From the NCBI RefSeq assembly GCF_012933655.1, contig NZ_JABBJJ010000014.1:1-64000 (forward strand): a stretch of 64,000 nt of DNA, given 5' to 3'. Numbering within the stretch: the stretch's first letter is position 1; each line of letters starts with the position of its first letter. The notes below the pieces were generated by a model. It was not told the origin of the DNA. It did no database searches and was given only the letters and a program-made list of their open reading frames with translations. The DNA is from Pyxidicoccus fallax. GTDB lineage: Bacteria; Myxococcota; Myxococcia; Myxococcales; Myxococcaceae. Below are positions 9,062-18,506 of this stretch, in pieces. A program made the position numbers and the translations under genes.

Positions 9062-12000
9062 TCACGCCCCGGCGCGCCGCCGCCGGGCCCGCATCAACGC
9101 CAGCCCTGCCACGAGCAGCGCGGCCTCCGACGCGCCCGGAGCGCCCCCCGCCTGGCAGCCGCCGCTGGTCCCCGGCCCCGGCACCACGACAGGAGGAGGA
9201 TGCCCGCCCCCCGCGTCCGGCGCCCCCGCATCCGGCTGCTCGACCTGTCGCGGCTGCAGCCGGACCTGGAACCCACAGCGCGCGGTATTCCCCGCAGCGT
9301 CCCGGACGCTCACCTTCACGTCCGTGCTGCCCACCGGGAACACGCTCCCGGAAGCGGGGACGTACGTGACGACCAGCGACGAGGACACCCGGTCCGACGC
9401 GGTGACCTCCGGCAGCCGCACCACGTTCCCCGAGGCCCCGTCCGCCGTGAGCGTCACGTCGTCGGGGCACGTCACGGTGGGAGGCGTCGAGTCCACCACC
9501 ACCACCGGCAGCTCGCACCGGGAGGACAGGCCCGCGCCATCCGTGGCCGTCACCGACACCCGCGTGGAGCCGAGCGGGAAGATGCTGCCCGACGCGGGGC
9601 TGAAGCTCACGGCCGCCGTGGAGACACTGTCAGACGCGGTGATGGCCGGCATCTCGACGCTCGCACCCTCCGGCCCCGTGGCCTCCGCGAGCACCTCCCG
9701 CGGGCAGCTCACCACTGGAGGCGTGGTGTCCCGAACGGTGACGGGGAAGGCGCACGTGTCCTCCAGCCCCGCGCCATCCGTGGCCGTCACGGAGACGGAC
9801 GTCGTCCCCAGGGGGAAGACACCCGAGCCGGGGCTGTAGACCACGCTGGGGACGGAGGCCACCTCCACCACGCTCGCCTGGGGCAGCGAGACAGAGGCGC
9901 CCTGCGGCCCCGTGGCCTCCACGAAGCGCTCGCCCGGGCAGGTGAGGACGGGGGGCGTGGTGTCTCGCACCGTCAGGCTGAACTCGCAGCGGGCCGTGAG
10001 CCCGGCCTCGTCCGTGGCGGTGGCGGTGATGCGCGTCGTGCCGAACGGGTACGCGTGGGCCACCACCGGGCTGTAGTGGATGCGCGGCGAGGCCGTACGG
10101 TCATCCCGTGCGGTGGCGGTGAAGGACGCGAGGCCGCCCTGGGGGCTGGTCGCCTCCGCTTGCAGGTCCTCCGGGCAGGTGATGACGGGAGGAACCCGGT
10201 CCGCGGAAGGATTGGTGACGGCCCACAGCTCGTGGCCGGTGGTGCCGTCGTCCGCGAGGAAGTAGAGGAGCTGCCCCGAGGTGGCCAGCGGCTGGGGGTT
10301 GGACGAGCGGGCACCGGGGGCCAGGTCCTGCACGAGCACCGTCCCCGCCTCCGTGCCGTCCGTCTGCCACAGCTCCCGCCCGGTGGCGTCGGTCGCGGCG
10401 GCGAAGACGAGCGGCCCCTGGGGTCCCAGCGAGAGCAGCGGCTGCCGGCCGGAGATGGCGCCCGAGGGCCCCGGGCGAAGGTCCCGCACGACGTGCGTGC
10501 CCGCCTCGGTGCCATCACTCGTCCACAGCTCGTATCCGCTCACGCCGTCGTTGTGGAAGAAGTACGCGCGCCCGTTCATCGCCGTCATCGACGCGGGCTC
10601 CACGTCGGAATAGTGGTACGGGCCCAGGTCGCGCACCCGCACCGTGCCCTCCACCGTGCCGTCCGACGTCCACAGCTCGAAGCGCCGCGCGTCCGGTGTC
10701 TGGATGATGAAGAACAGCTTGCCCCCCACGACGACCTGGGCATCCGCGTCGAGGCCGAAGCCGGCGAGATGCCGACCGGGCAGCAGCAAGAAGGTGCCCG
10801 CCTCCGTCCCGTCACTCCTCCAGAGCGAGCGCGAGTCATCGGTGTGCAGCGTGTAGGCCCAGAAGTAGAGCGTCCGGCCAGCGACGAGGAAGTTGTCCGG
10901 CACGCGCGCGGAGTAGTTGTCGTTGAGCTTCTTCACGAGCACCGTGCCGGACTCCGTGCCGTCGCTCTTCCACAGCTCCTGTGAATCGCGGCTCCAGCTC
11001 ACCACGGTGAAGAAGAGGGTGTCCCCCACCGCCGTCAGTCCGCTCAGCTTGCTGGAAGGAAACGCCCGGACCCGACCGTTCCGGGTCCACAGCTCGCTGG
11101 AGCTGGAGCGGGTGAAGAAGATGCGCCCGCCCACCGGGACGAGGAAGGGCGGCTGCCGGAAGTCGCGCTCCACGTTGGTGAGGGACAGCTCCCGGACGGT
11201 ACCGGCCTGCGTGCCATCGCTCCGCCACAGCTCGTATTCCGACGTGCCCCAGGGATTGGTCCAGAAGTAGAGGGCATCCCCCACGACGGTGAGCTCGCTC
11301 AGGTACGAGTCGCGATAGCCTTCCGCCAGGTCCTTCACCCGGTACGTCCCCTCCGCCGTGCCATCGCTCCGCCAGAGCTCCTCGCCCGCCTCGGCGTCGC
11401 GCCCCGCGAAGTAGAGAATGCCCTCCCGCTGCACGGGCCTGACGACGGACGCCGAGGCCGAGCGCGAGTCTCCCAGGTCCTGCACCCGCACCGTGCCTCC
11501 CACCGTGCCATCGCTGGTCCACAGGGCGCGGGTGGACCGGCCGTCCTCCGCCCACGCCAGGAGGGCCGCATCGTGGTCCGCCAGCCAGTAGCCGGGACTG
11601 ACGGCGGTGGAGGCAAACATCAGATTCGTCAGGTCCGTGGTTCCCGCCTCCGTCCCATTGCTCACCCAGAGCCGGCAGGCCCCGCCGAAACAGCCGCTCA
11701 GCAGGAACAGGCGGCCCTGGCTGGACACGGTCGCGGCCACGTCCCCGGACAGCGGACTCCGCACCCGAACCGTCCCCGCGGCCGACCCATCGCTCTTCCA
11801 GAGCCCGTAGGCTCCAAAGCCCTCCCAGACCACGAAGTAGAGCGTGCCCGCCACGTCGGTCAGCAGCCGCGCACCGGAGACTCCCTGCGCCCAGAGGTCC
11901 CGCACCAGGAAGGTGCCCTCGGGCGTGCCGTCGCTGCGGTACACCTGCGTGCCGGTGTCCCCGACCTCGGCGGTGAAGAAGAGCCGTCCCCCGGACACGG

Positions 12001-12952
12001 TGAGCGACCGCGGCTCCGACCCGGGGGCGCCCGGCTGGAGGTCCTCCACGCGGACCGTGCCGGGCTCCGTGCCGTCGCTCTTCCACAGCTCCGCGCCGGT
12101 GCCCCCATCGTCCGCGACGAAGAAGAGCGTGTTCCCCAGCGCCAGGAACCGCGACGGGAACGCGTCGCCGGAGCCCGGATGGATGTCCTTGACGAGCACG
12201 GTGCCCTCGGCCGTGCCGTCGCTCATCCACAGCTCCCAGCCGTGGGCGGAGCCCGCGCCCGCGAACAGGTAGCGTCCTCCCACCACCGCGGCCATGGGCG
12301 ACTCCTCCGCGTACCCCAACAGGGTGAAGCCGCCAGCGATGCGCACCGTGCCCTCGGGCGTGCCGTCGCTGCGCCACAAGCCGCCCCCATCGAGGTCGGA
12401 CGCCATGAAGAGCAGCTGCCCGTTGAACGCGGCGAGCTGGGTGGGGGACGCGTCGCGCCCGCCCGGGAAGATATCCCTCACGAGGACGGTGCCCTCCACC
12501 GTCCCGTCCGACTTCCACAGCTCGCGGCCGCTGCCGCCGTCGTCGGCCACGAAGTAGAGCGTGTCACCCACCGCGGTGAGGGACATCGGCGTCGAGGACC
12601 CCCAGCCGGGCCAGATGTCCCGGACGCGCCAGGTGCCCTCGCGCGTCCCATCCGTCCGCCACAGCTCGATGCCCGCCTCGCGGTCCACGGCCGTGAAGAA
12701 GGTGAAGCGTCCCGCCCGCACCACCTCCTTCGCCCGGTGCGACTGCGCGGGTGCCTCTCCGCGGTTCAGCTCCTCGACGAGGAAGGCCGGCGCGAACGGC
12801 GCCAGGGCCTCCGCCCGCGTCTCCATGGGGGGCCGCGCGTCCTGGCCGTCATGGGCCTCCCGCGCGCTCTTCCCCTGCTCCGAACACGCCACCAGGACGA
12901 GCACGCATCCCCATACAGCGCTCCAGCCCTGGCCCCACCTCGACTTGGACAT
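9062..12952 (-). CDS. Giant surface lipoprotein with ELWxSDGT repeats, four HYR domains and MYXO-CTERM tail
   Basis: The start at 12952 follows a GAGGGGG ribosome site. The 1296-residue product begins with a lipoprotein signal (lipobox LVAC). More than a dozen repeats of about 45-50 residues follow, built on ELWxSDGTxxGT, which probably form beta-propeller blades. Four hyalin-repeat (HYR) modules come next, each opening with a PPVxxCP motif. The tail has Gly-Gly-Cys, a hydrophobic stretch and MRARRRRAGA. This matches a MYXO-CTERM signal, which a myxosortase would process for surface display. A lipobox and a MYXO-CTERM on one protein is notable. A role in adhesion or surface structure is inferred. 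Confidence 0.85.
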   Translation of the reverse strand: MSKSRWGQGWSAVWGCVLVLVACSEQGKSAREAHDGQDARPPMETRAEALAPFAPAFLVEELNRGEAPAQSHRAKEVVRAGRFTFFTAVDREAGIELWRTDGTREGTWRVRDIWPGWGSSTPMSLTAVGDTLYFVADDGGSGRELWKSDGTVEGTVLVRDIFPGGRDASPTQLAAFNGQLLFMASDLDGGGLWRSDGTPEGTVRIAGGFTLLGYAEESPMAAVVGGRYLFAGAGSAHGWELWMSDGTAEGTVLVKDIHPGSGDAFPSRFLALGNTLFFVADDGGTGAELWKSDGTEPGTVRVEDLQPGAPGSEPRSLTVSGGRLFFTAEVGDTGTQVYRSDGTPEGTFLVRDLWAQGVSGARLLTDVAGTLYFVVWEGFGAYGLWKSDGSAAGTVRVRSPLSGDVAATVSSQGRLFLLSGCFGGACRLWVSNGTEAGTTDLTNLMFASTAVSPGYWLADHDAALLAWAEDGRSTRALWTSDGTVGGTVRVQDLGDSRSASASVVRPVQREGILYFAGRDAEAGEELWRSDGTAEGTYRVKDLAEGYRDSYLSELTVVGDALYFWTNPWGTSEYELWRSDGTQAGTVRELSLTNVERDFRQPPFLVPVGGRIFFTRSSSSELWTRNGRVRAFPSSKLSGLTAVGDTLFFTVVSWSRDSQELWKSDGTESGTVLVKKLNDNYSARVPDNFLVAGRTLYFWAYTLHTDDSRSLWRSDGTEAGTFLLLPGRHLAGFGLDADAQVVVGGKLFFIIQTPDARRFELWTSDGTVEGTVRVRDLGPYHYSDVEPASMTAMNGRAYFFHNDGVSGYELWTSDGTEAGTHVVRDLRPGPSGAISGRQPLLSLGPQGPLVFAAATDATGRELWQTDGTEAGTVLVQDLAPGARSSNPQPLATSGQLLYFLADDGTTGHELWAVTNPSADRVPPVITCPEDLQAEATSPQGGLASFTATARDDRTASPRIHYSPVVAHAYPFGTTRITATATDEAGLTARCEFSLTVRDTTPPVLTCPGERFVEATGPQGASVSLPQASVVEVASVPSVVYSPGSGVFPLGTTSVSVTATDGAGLEDTCAFPVTVRDTTPPVVSCPREVLAEATGPEGASVEMPAITASDSVSTAAVSFSPASGSIFPLGSTRVSVTATDGAGLSSRCELPVVVVDSTPPTVTCPDDVTLTADGASGNVVRLPEVTASDRVSSSLVVTYVPASGSVFPVGSTDVKVSVRDAAGNTARCGFQVRLQPRQVEQPDAGAPDAGGGHPPPVVVPGPGTSGGCQAGGAPGASEAALLVAGLALMRARRRRAGA

Positions 12953-13143
12953 GGTCCCCCTCGGTCGCCCACTGGGGCGATGGAGGCGCTTCATACCTCA
13001 GGGCCCGCGCCGGGGTGTACGGGGTGCGTCCGCTCGGCAGGCAGGCGTGGCCTCCATGCCCATGGACACGTACCCTCACGCCGGGTTTGCTTCTTGGCTC
13101 CCCAGGTGTTTAGGGGAGAAGCACTCGCATCTGGCGCACCGAC

Positions 13144-15189
13144 ATGCCCCCACAGACCCGCTACGCCCATCCCTTCCTGCCCATCACCCGAGCCGACATG
13201 CAGGCGCGGGGCTGGGAGCAATGCGACATCATCATCGTGACGGGAGACGCGTACGTGGACCACCCGGCCTTCGGCCCGGTGCTCATCGCGCGCTTCCTGG
13301 AGGGCCGGGGCTTCAAGGTGGGGCTCCTCCCCCAGCCTGACTGGCACTCGGCCGAGCCCTTCAAGGCGCTGGGCCCGCCGCGCCTCTTCTTCGGCGTGGC
13401 CGCCGGCAACCTGGACTCGATGCTCAACCGGCTGACGGCCCAGAAGAAGAACCGCTCCGAGGACCAGTACAGCCCCGGGGGCCGCACCAACTGCCGGCCG
13501 GACCGCGCCACCATCGTCTACGCGCAGCGCTGCCGCGAGGCCTACCCCGACGTGCCCATCGTCCTGGGCGGCATCGAGGCCAGCCTCCGCCGCATCGCCC
13601 ACTTCGACTACTGGAGCGAGAAGGTGCGCCGCTCCATCCTCTTCGACTCCAAGGCGGACCTGCTCGTCTTCGGCATGGGCGAGCGCCCCATCATGGAGGT
13701 GGCGGACCGGATGCGCCGCGGCGAGCGCATCCAGGACATCCGCGACGTGCGCGGCACCGCGTACACCATCAACGACGAGGAGATGCGCGCCCACGAGGCG
13801 GACCCGGCGAAGCGCGCCGCGGACCGCAAGACGGTGGTGCTGCCCTCGTACGAGGCGGTGGTCGCGGACAAGCACGCCTTCGCGGTGATGAGCCGCGACT
13901 TCCAGATGGAGACCAACCCGGGCAACGCGCGCCCGCTCGCGCAGCGCCACGGCAACCGCGCCATCTACATGAACCCGCCCGCGCTCCCGCTGGAGGACGG
14001 CGTGGGCGCCGCCGACGCCAACGGGCGCTCGGTGGCCATGGACGAGCTGTACGATTTGCCCTTCAACCGCGTCCCGCACCCCATCTACAAGGACGAGGGC
14101 ATCCCCGCGTACGAAACGGTGAAGCACTCCATCGTGCTGATGCGCGGGTGCTTCGGCGGCTGCACCTTCTGCTCGATTACGGAGCACGAGGGTCGCGTCA
14201 TCCAGAGCCGCTCCGCGGAGAGCGTGCTGCGCGAGGTGCGCGCGCTGCGGCGCATGGGCGACTTCCGCGGGACGATTACGGACCTCGGCGGCCCCACGGC
14301 CAACATGTACAAGCTCAAGTGCAAGAGCGAGGACATCGAGAAGCGCTGCCGCAAGCTGTCCTGCGTCCACCCGGGCGTGTGCGAGAACCTCCAGACGGAC
14401 CACGGGCCGCTCATCGGCCTCATGCAGGACGTGCGCAAGGAAGAGGGCGTCAAGCACGTCTTCATCGCCAGCGGCGTGCGGTACGACCTGGCGGAGCGCT
14501 CGCCGGAGTACGTGAAGGAGCTGGCCGCGCATCACGTGGGCGGGCAGCTCTCCGTGGCGCCCGAGCACGTGTCCCCGCGCGTGCTGGAAAAGATGAAGAA
14601 GCCCGGCATCGAGAGCTTCGAGCGCTTCCAGCAGATGTTCGCCTGCGCCAGCGAGGAGGCCGGCAAGGAGCAGTACGACATCCCCTACTTCATCAGCGGC
14701 CACCCGGGCTCCACGCTCGAGGACATGGTGGACCTGGCGCTGTGGCTGAAGAAGAACGGGAAGCGGCCCCGGCAGGTGCAGGACTTCATCCCCACGCCCA
14801 TGGCCATGGCGACGGCCATGTACTACTCGGGGCTGGACCCGCTGAAGATGGAGCCCGTCTACACGGCGCAGGGCTTGCGCGAGAAGCGGCTGCAGAAGGC
14901 GCTGCTGCTCTACTGGAACCCGGAGCATTGGCCGCTGGCGCGCGAGGCGCTGAAGCTGGCCGGGCGCGAGGACCTCATCGGCCGTGGGCCGAACGCGCTG
15001 GTGCCCCCGGAGTCGGCCGCCGAGGCCGCGCGCCGCCAGCGCGCCGAGCAGCGTGACGAGGAGGCCGGGCCGCGCGAGTCGAGAGGCCCCGCGCCCCGGC
15101 AGCACGCCGGTTCCCGGCCCGGAGGCCCCGGCGGACAGGGGCGGCCCGGTGCGCGCCGACCCGGTGGCCCTGGCCCGCGCCCGCGCTGA
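13144..15189 (+). CDS. YgiQ-family radical SAM protein
   Basis: This 681-residue protein opens with the YgiQ N-terminal domain ([20 protein letters not shown]). Near its middle is a radical SAM cluster motif, [12 protein letters not shown], giving the CxxxCxxC that ligates the 4Fe-4S cluster. The glycine-rich SAM-binding sequence and the conserved RVIQSRS follow. The C-terminal 60 residues are a low-complexity Arg/Gly/Pro tail, as in many YgiQ proteins, perhaps nucleic-acid binding. The biochemical role of the family is not established. The gene is divergent from the giant repeat lipoprotein, with 191 bp between starts. The protein is cytoplasmic. Confidence 0.92.
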   Translation: MPPQTRYAHPFLPITRADMQARGWEQCDIIIVTGDAYVDHPAFGPVLIARFLEGRGFKVGLLPQPDWHSAEPFKALGPPRLFFGVAAGNLDSMLNRLTAQKKNRSEDQYSPGGRTNCRPDRATIVYAQRCREAYPDVPIVLGGIEASLRRIAHFDYWSEKVRRSILFDSKADLLVFGMGERPIMEVADRMRRGERIQDIRDVRGTAYTINDEEMRAHEADPAKRAADRKTVVLPSYEAVVADKHAFAVMSRDFQMETNPGNARPLAQRHGNRAIYMNPPALPLEDGVGAADANGRSVAMDELYDLPFNRVPHPIYKDEGIPAYETVKHSIVLMRGCFGGCTFCSITEHEGRVIQSRSAESVLREVRALRRMGDFRGTITDLGGPTANMYKLKCKSEDIEKRCRKLSCVHPGVCENLQTDHGPLIGLMQDVRKEEGVKHVFIASGVRYDLAERSPEYVKELAAHHVGGQLSVAPEHVSPRVLEKMKKPGIESFERFQQMFACASEEAGKEQYDIPYFISGHPGSTLEDMVDLALWLKKNGKRPRQVQDFIPTPMAMATAMYYSGLDPLKMEPVYTAQGLREKRLQKALLLYWNPEHWPLAREALKLAGREDLIGRGPNALVPPESAAEAARRQRAEQRDEEAGPRESRGPAPRQHAGSRPGGPGGQGRPGARRPGGPGPRPR

Positions 15190-15229
15190 AGCGGCGTGGC
15201 ATGCTCGCGCGCGCACCAAGGAGGGGGCG

Positions 15230-15931
15230 ATGCGTCGCGCGAGCAGGTGGCTGGGACTGGGCTGTGTCGTGGGACTGATGAGCGGATGCGCCGCGGTGTC
15301 GAAGCAGGCGGCGCCATCGCAAGCCGAGCAGAAGCCCACGTGCCCGGACACCATCCCGGACGAGCTGAACCTGGAGCTGGGCTTCCGGCCGCAGCTCGTC
15401 GCGCGCACGTGGGTTCCGGCGCTGACGTTCGAGCACCTCGGCTTCCAACCGAAGGAGAAGGTCCAGCCCGCGTTCCAGCAGGAGGTGACGCTGGCGTCGG
15501 GGCCGCTCCAGGTGTTCGGCCTGATGGAGCACAGCGCCACCGGCCCGGAGGGGGGCGGTTCCCTGGTGGTGGCGCGTCCCCACGCGGGCGGCTTCTGCGT
15601 GGTGAACAGCTGGAACACGTGGCAGTCGTCGCACGTGGGCCTGTCGCTCGCCAGCACCTGGACGTCTCCGGAGGGGAAGCGCGCCATCTTCCTGGTGAAG
15701 ATGGACATGCCCGAGTCCCCGGACGGGCCCCAGACGCGGTGGGTGACGCTGGGCACGGATGGGGCGCGCATGTGGATTGCCCTGGGCGCCCCGCCGGAGC
15801 ACCAGCTCATCGTCCCGTCGGTGACGCTCACCCCGAAGGGCAAGGACCTCTATCTCGACATCAAGCAGCGCTACGTCACCCGGTTGCGCCTGGGCGAGGA
15901 CGGCCGCTTCATCCTGCCGGCCACGTATTGA
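15230..15931 (+). CDS. Lipoprotein, function unknown
   Basis: The ATG at 15230 follows a near-perfect AAGGAGGGGG ribosome site. The 233-residue product has a lipoprotein signal (lipobox MSGC). The mature protein is beta-rich and contains LTPKGKDLYLDIKQRYVTRL near the end. I do not recognise a family. The gene lies 40 bp after ygiQ on the same strand and could be its operon partner. Confidence 0.75.
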   Translation: MRRASRWLGLGCVVGLMSGCAAVSKQAAPSQAEQKPTCPDTIPDELNLELGFRPQLVARTWVPALTFEHLGFQPKEKVQPAFQQEVTLASGPLQVFGLMEHSATGPEGGGSLVVARPHAGGFCVVNSWNTWQSSHVGLSLASTWTSPEGKRAIFLVKMDMPESPDGPQTRWVTLGTDGARMWIALGAPPEHQLIVPSVTLTPKGKDLYLDIKQRYVTRLRLGEDGRFILPATY

Positions 15932-15971
15932 GGGGACGAACGGCGGGCATCCCGAAAATGGGCGTTTGAAT

Positions 15972-15987
15972 AAATCGCCGGCGATTT
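15972..15987. promoter_or_regulatory. Perfect 16-bp palindrome upstream of the Cys-repeat gene
   Basis: The sequence AAATCGCCGGCGATTT is a perfect inverted repeat ending 15 bp before the ATG at 16003. No run of T follows, so an operator or a hairpin affecting translation is more likely than a classical terminator. Confidence 0.55.
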
Positions 15988-16002
15988 CGTCGGCGGCGCA
16001 CC

Positions 16003-16626
16003 ATGCTCTCCCTGCTCGCCATGTTGTGGTTGGCTTCCACACCCGTGGAATCGCCCAAGCCGCCAGCACAGCGGCCTCCCCCTCCCGAGTGCGTGTCCTC
16101 CGGAGGACGCACCGTGTGCGGGTATCAGTGCAAGACGAGCGGGACGAGCACGGCCTGCGCGCGGACACCGTATGGGGTGTGTCAGGTGTTGGTCGGCGGC
16201 GTGCATTGCTGGGACCCGCCGCGCGTCGTCATCCACCATCCGAAGGGCTCGGGCAGCACGAAGCCCGAATGCAAGGAGAGCCGCGGGAAGGTGGCCTGCG
16301 GCTACGACTGCCGGGTCTTCAATGGAGAGGTGGCCTGCAACAGCACGCCTTACGGCGTGTGCACCACCCACTTCAACCAGCTCGTCTGCTGGGATCCGCC
16401 GGAGAGCGTCATCCACGAGTACGGCGCGAAGACGCCGGAGCCCCGCTGCCTCAACGCCTCCGAGACGGTGAGCTGTGGCTATGACTGCAAGGCCACGCGC
16501 ACGGAGGTGCGGTGCGCCAGCACGCCCAACGGGGTGTGCCGGCTCGATGACAACCAGCAATTCACCTGCTTCGACCCTCCGTCGCTGCTGCACTGCGACC
16601 ACAGCGCGCCTCCGGCCGAGGGCTGA
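16003..16626 (+). CDS. Secreted protein with three tandem cysteine-rich repeats
   Basis: The 207-residue product begins with a short hydrophobic signal-like stretch (MLSLLAMLWLAST) and a proline-rich spacer. It then has three repeats of about 55 residues. Each repeat reads C-x6-9-C-G-Y-x-C, then a Cys before a TPxGVC motif, then a final Cys before (W/F)DPP. Six cysteines per repeat suggest three disulfides in an oxidising compartment. I recognise no named family. The start lies 15 bp after a perfect palindrome and has only a weak ribosome site. Confidence 0.75.
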   Translation: MLSLLAMLWLASTPVESPKPPAQRPPPPECVSSGGRTVCGYQCKTSGTSTACARTPYGVCQVLVGGVHCWDPPRVVIHHPKGSGSTKPECKESRGKVACGYDCRVFNGEVACNSTPYGVCTTHFNQLVCWDPPESVIHEYGAKTPEPRCLNASETVSCGYDCKATRTEVRCASTPNGVCRLDDNQQFTCFDPPSLLHCDHSAPPAEG

Positions 16627-16731
16627 AGCAACGCATGGCACCGCGCGGCGAGGCGCGAGCGACCGGCGCGGGCGCTGGACGACACGCCTCGCGAGGCTCG
16701 GAATGCCGATGGCCGGTTGCGGTGCCCCTCG

Positions 16732-17286
16732 TCATGGCGCAAGTCCGAGCACCTCGCGTCCCAGCGCATGGGCTTCGCGCGTCCGCTCCAGGCTCTCCGG
16801 CGTGGCGAGCCCCCGGAAGGCACGCTCGTGGAAGCGCTCCTCGCGGAGGATGCGGGTGAACACGTCGCGCACGTCCTCGGGCGCGGTGGTGTCCGCGGCG
16901 ATGACCTCGATGCGCTCCAGGCGCATGCGCTCGGCGTGGGCACCCACCGCGCAGCCGGTCTCCAGGTCCTGGATGCCGGGCAGCGTGCGGGCCCAGTAAC
17001 GGACCTCGGGCTCGCCCCGGACCTCGGGCGTCAGGCCCCGGGCGCGCAGGAGCCCGGCGACCCACTCGGCGTGACGGCGCTCCTGGCCAGCAATCACCGT
17101 GAGCACGCGGTGGGCCTTCCCGCCCGGAGTGGCGTACGTGTCGCGCATGCGCTCGATGCGGTCGGCGGCGGTGACCTCGCCCCGGTACTGGTCGAAGAGC
17201 CAGTCCACCAGGCGCGAGGTGTCGCTCCGGGTCTCCTCCCACCAACGGGCGGAGTCTCGGGACGGATGCGGAGCTGCTGTGACCAT
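16732..17286 (-). CDS. Ferritin-like superfamily protein
   Basis: The 184-residue helical protein carries paired Glu/His positions expected of a di-metal ferritin-like four-helix bundle: QERRHAEWVAGLL, then EVIAADTTAPEDV and REERFHERAF. The start has a good GAGGAGGAAGG ribosome site. It is transcribed away from a LysR regulator, with 82 bp between starts, so that regulator probably controls it. A role in iron handling or oxidative stress is inferred from the family; the metal and reaction are not shown. Confidence 0.75.
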   Translation of the reverse strand: MVTAAPHPSRDSARWWEETRSDTSRLVDWLFDQYRGEVTAADRIERMRDTYATPGGKAHRVLTVIAGQERRHAEWVAGLLRARGLTPEVRGEPEVRYWARTLPGIQDLETGCAVGAHAERMRLERIEVIAADTTAPEDVRDVFTRILREERFHERAFRGLATPESLERTREAHALGREVLGLAP

Positions 17287-17360
17287 GACCTTCCTCCTCG
17301 GTTGATGAGGAGAAGATGCGCCCCGTTGCTATCGGCGGGAACTTGGATGATTGGATAGAC

Positions 17361-17377
17361 TATCGGTGATGCCGATA
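17361..17377. promoter_or_regulatory. Inverted repeat TATCGG-N5-CCGATA over the LysR start
   Basis: The two 6-bp arms flank and include the start codon of the LysR gene at 17369. A further CTATCGG copy lies at 17329-17335, 31 bp upstream of the first arm's CTATCGG. The arrangement suggests an autoregulatory operator shared with the divergent ferritin-like gene. Confidence 0.5.
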
Positions 17378-18307
17378 CTCGATGGGGAGCTGCTCCGGGC
17401 TTTCGCCGCCTTCGCGGACACGCTGAACTTCACCCGCGCCGCGGCCCGGGTGGGACTCTCGCAGCCGGCGCTGTTCGAGCGGGTGAAGCGGCTGTCCGAC
17501 GAGGTGGGCGCGGTGCTCTACGAGCGCTCGGGCCGGCACATCCACCTCACGGAGACGGGCGCGCGCGTGGCGGCCTTCGCTCGGGAGCAGTTGGAGCGGT
17601 CGCAGGCCTTCCTCGACGACCTGCGCGGAGAAGCCCGGCGCGAGACGGTGGTGCTCGCCGCTGGAGAGGGCACGTACCTGTACCTCCTGGGGCCGCTGCT
17701 GCGGCGCTTCGCACGGGACGAAGGCGCGGACTCGCTCCATCTCCTCACACGCGGAGCCCCGAGCGCCGCGGAGGCCGTCCGGGAGGGGGCCGCGCATCTG
17801 GCCGTGGGTGTACTGGACCTCGTCCCGGACGGGCTCATCGCCCGGGAGCTGCTGCGCACGCCGCTGTGCGTGGCGGTGGCCGAGTCCCATCCCCTCGCCA
17901 GCCGGCGCACGGTGCGGCTGTCGGAGCTGGCTCGCGAGCGGCTCATCCTCACGCCTTCCGGTCAGTCCCACCGTGACTTCGTCGGGCGGGCCCTGGGTGG
18001 CTCGGGCCATGAGGTACGGGCGCCGCTCGAAGCCGATGGCTGGCCGTTGATGCTCCACTTCGCGGCGCTGGGCCTCGGGTTGGCCATCGTGAACGGCACC
18101 TGCGTCCTACCGGCGGGCGTCGTGGCCCGGCCCGTTCCCGAGCTGGGCATGGTGACGTACAAGGTGATGTGGCGGAGGGATGGCGCGCTACCTCCCGCGG
18201 CGTCACGACTGCGTGAACGGATACTCGCGCTCTCGCGGGCTTCCGAGGAGAAGGCCGCGCCCGCGAAGCCAACCCCGAGCGTGGGCTCGCGCACCGCGAG
18301 GCGGTGA
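17369..18307 (+). CDS. LysR-family transcriptional regulator
   Basis: The 312-residue product has an N-terminal winged helix-turn-helix (LNFTRAAARVGLSQPALFERVKRL) and a substrate-binding-like domain from about residue 90. I use the ATG at 17369; a TTG 18 bp upstream is an alternative. It is divergent from the ferritin-like gene, the classic LysR arrangement, so that gene is the likely target. The C-terminal 25 residues are an Ala/Pro/Lys tail. The inducer is unknown. Confidence 0.9.
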   Translation: MPILDGELLRAFAAFADTLNFTRAAARVGLSQPALFERVKRLSDEVGAVLYERSGRHIHLTETGARVAAFAREQLERSQAFLDDLRGEARRETVVLAAGEGTYLYLLGPLLRRFARDEGADSLHLLTRGAPSAAEAVREGAAHLAVGVLDLVPDGLIARELLRTPLCVAVAESHPLASRRTVRLSELARERLILTPSGQSHRDFVGRALGGSGHEVRAPLEADGWPLMLHFAALGLGLAIVNGTCVLPAGVVARPVPELGMVTYKVMWRRDGALPPAASRLRERILALSRASEEKAAPAKPTPSVGSRTARR

Positions 18308-18506
18308 CTCCACCGAGGGGCCGCGAAGGAGCGCCGATGGAGCTCCCGCCTGGGCTCCCGACCCACGGGCCCGGCGCGCCTGGATGTTCGGAGCCCCAAG
18401 CACCGCGGAAGAGAGGCCCCACGGGCAGCCGAGCGGCACCACATGGGAACGGGTGGCCCCCCTGTGGCACCATGACTGCGCACCTCACGGCACTCGCCGT
18501 CCAGCC

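Noticed and set aside
12991-15843. Long minus-strand frame opposite ygiQ
   Set aside because: It overlaps a clear radical SAM gene and has no recognisable domain.
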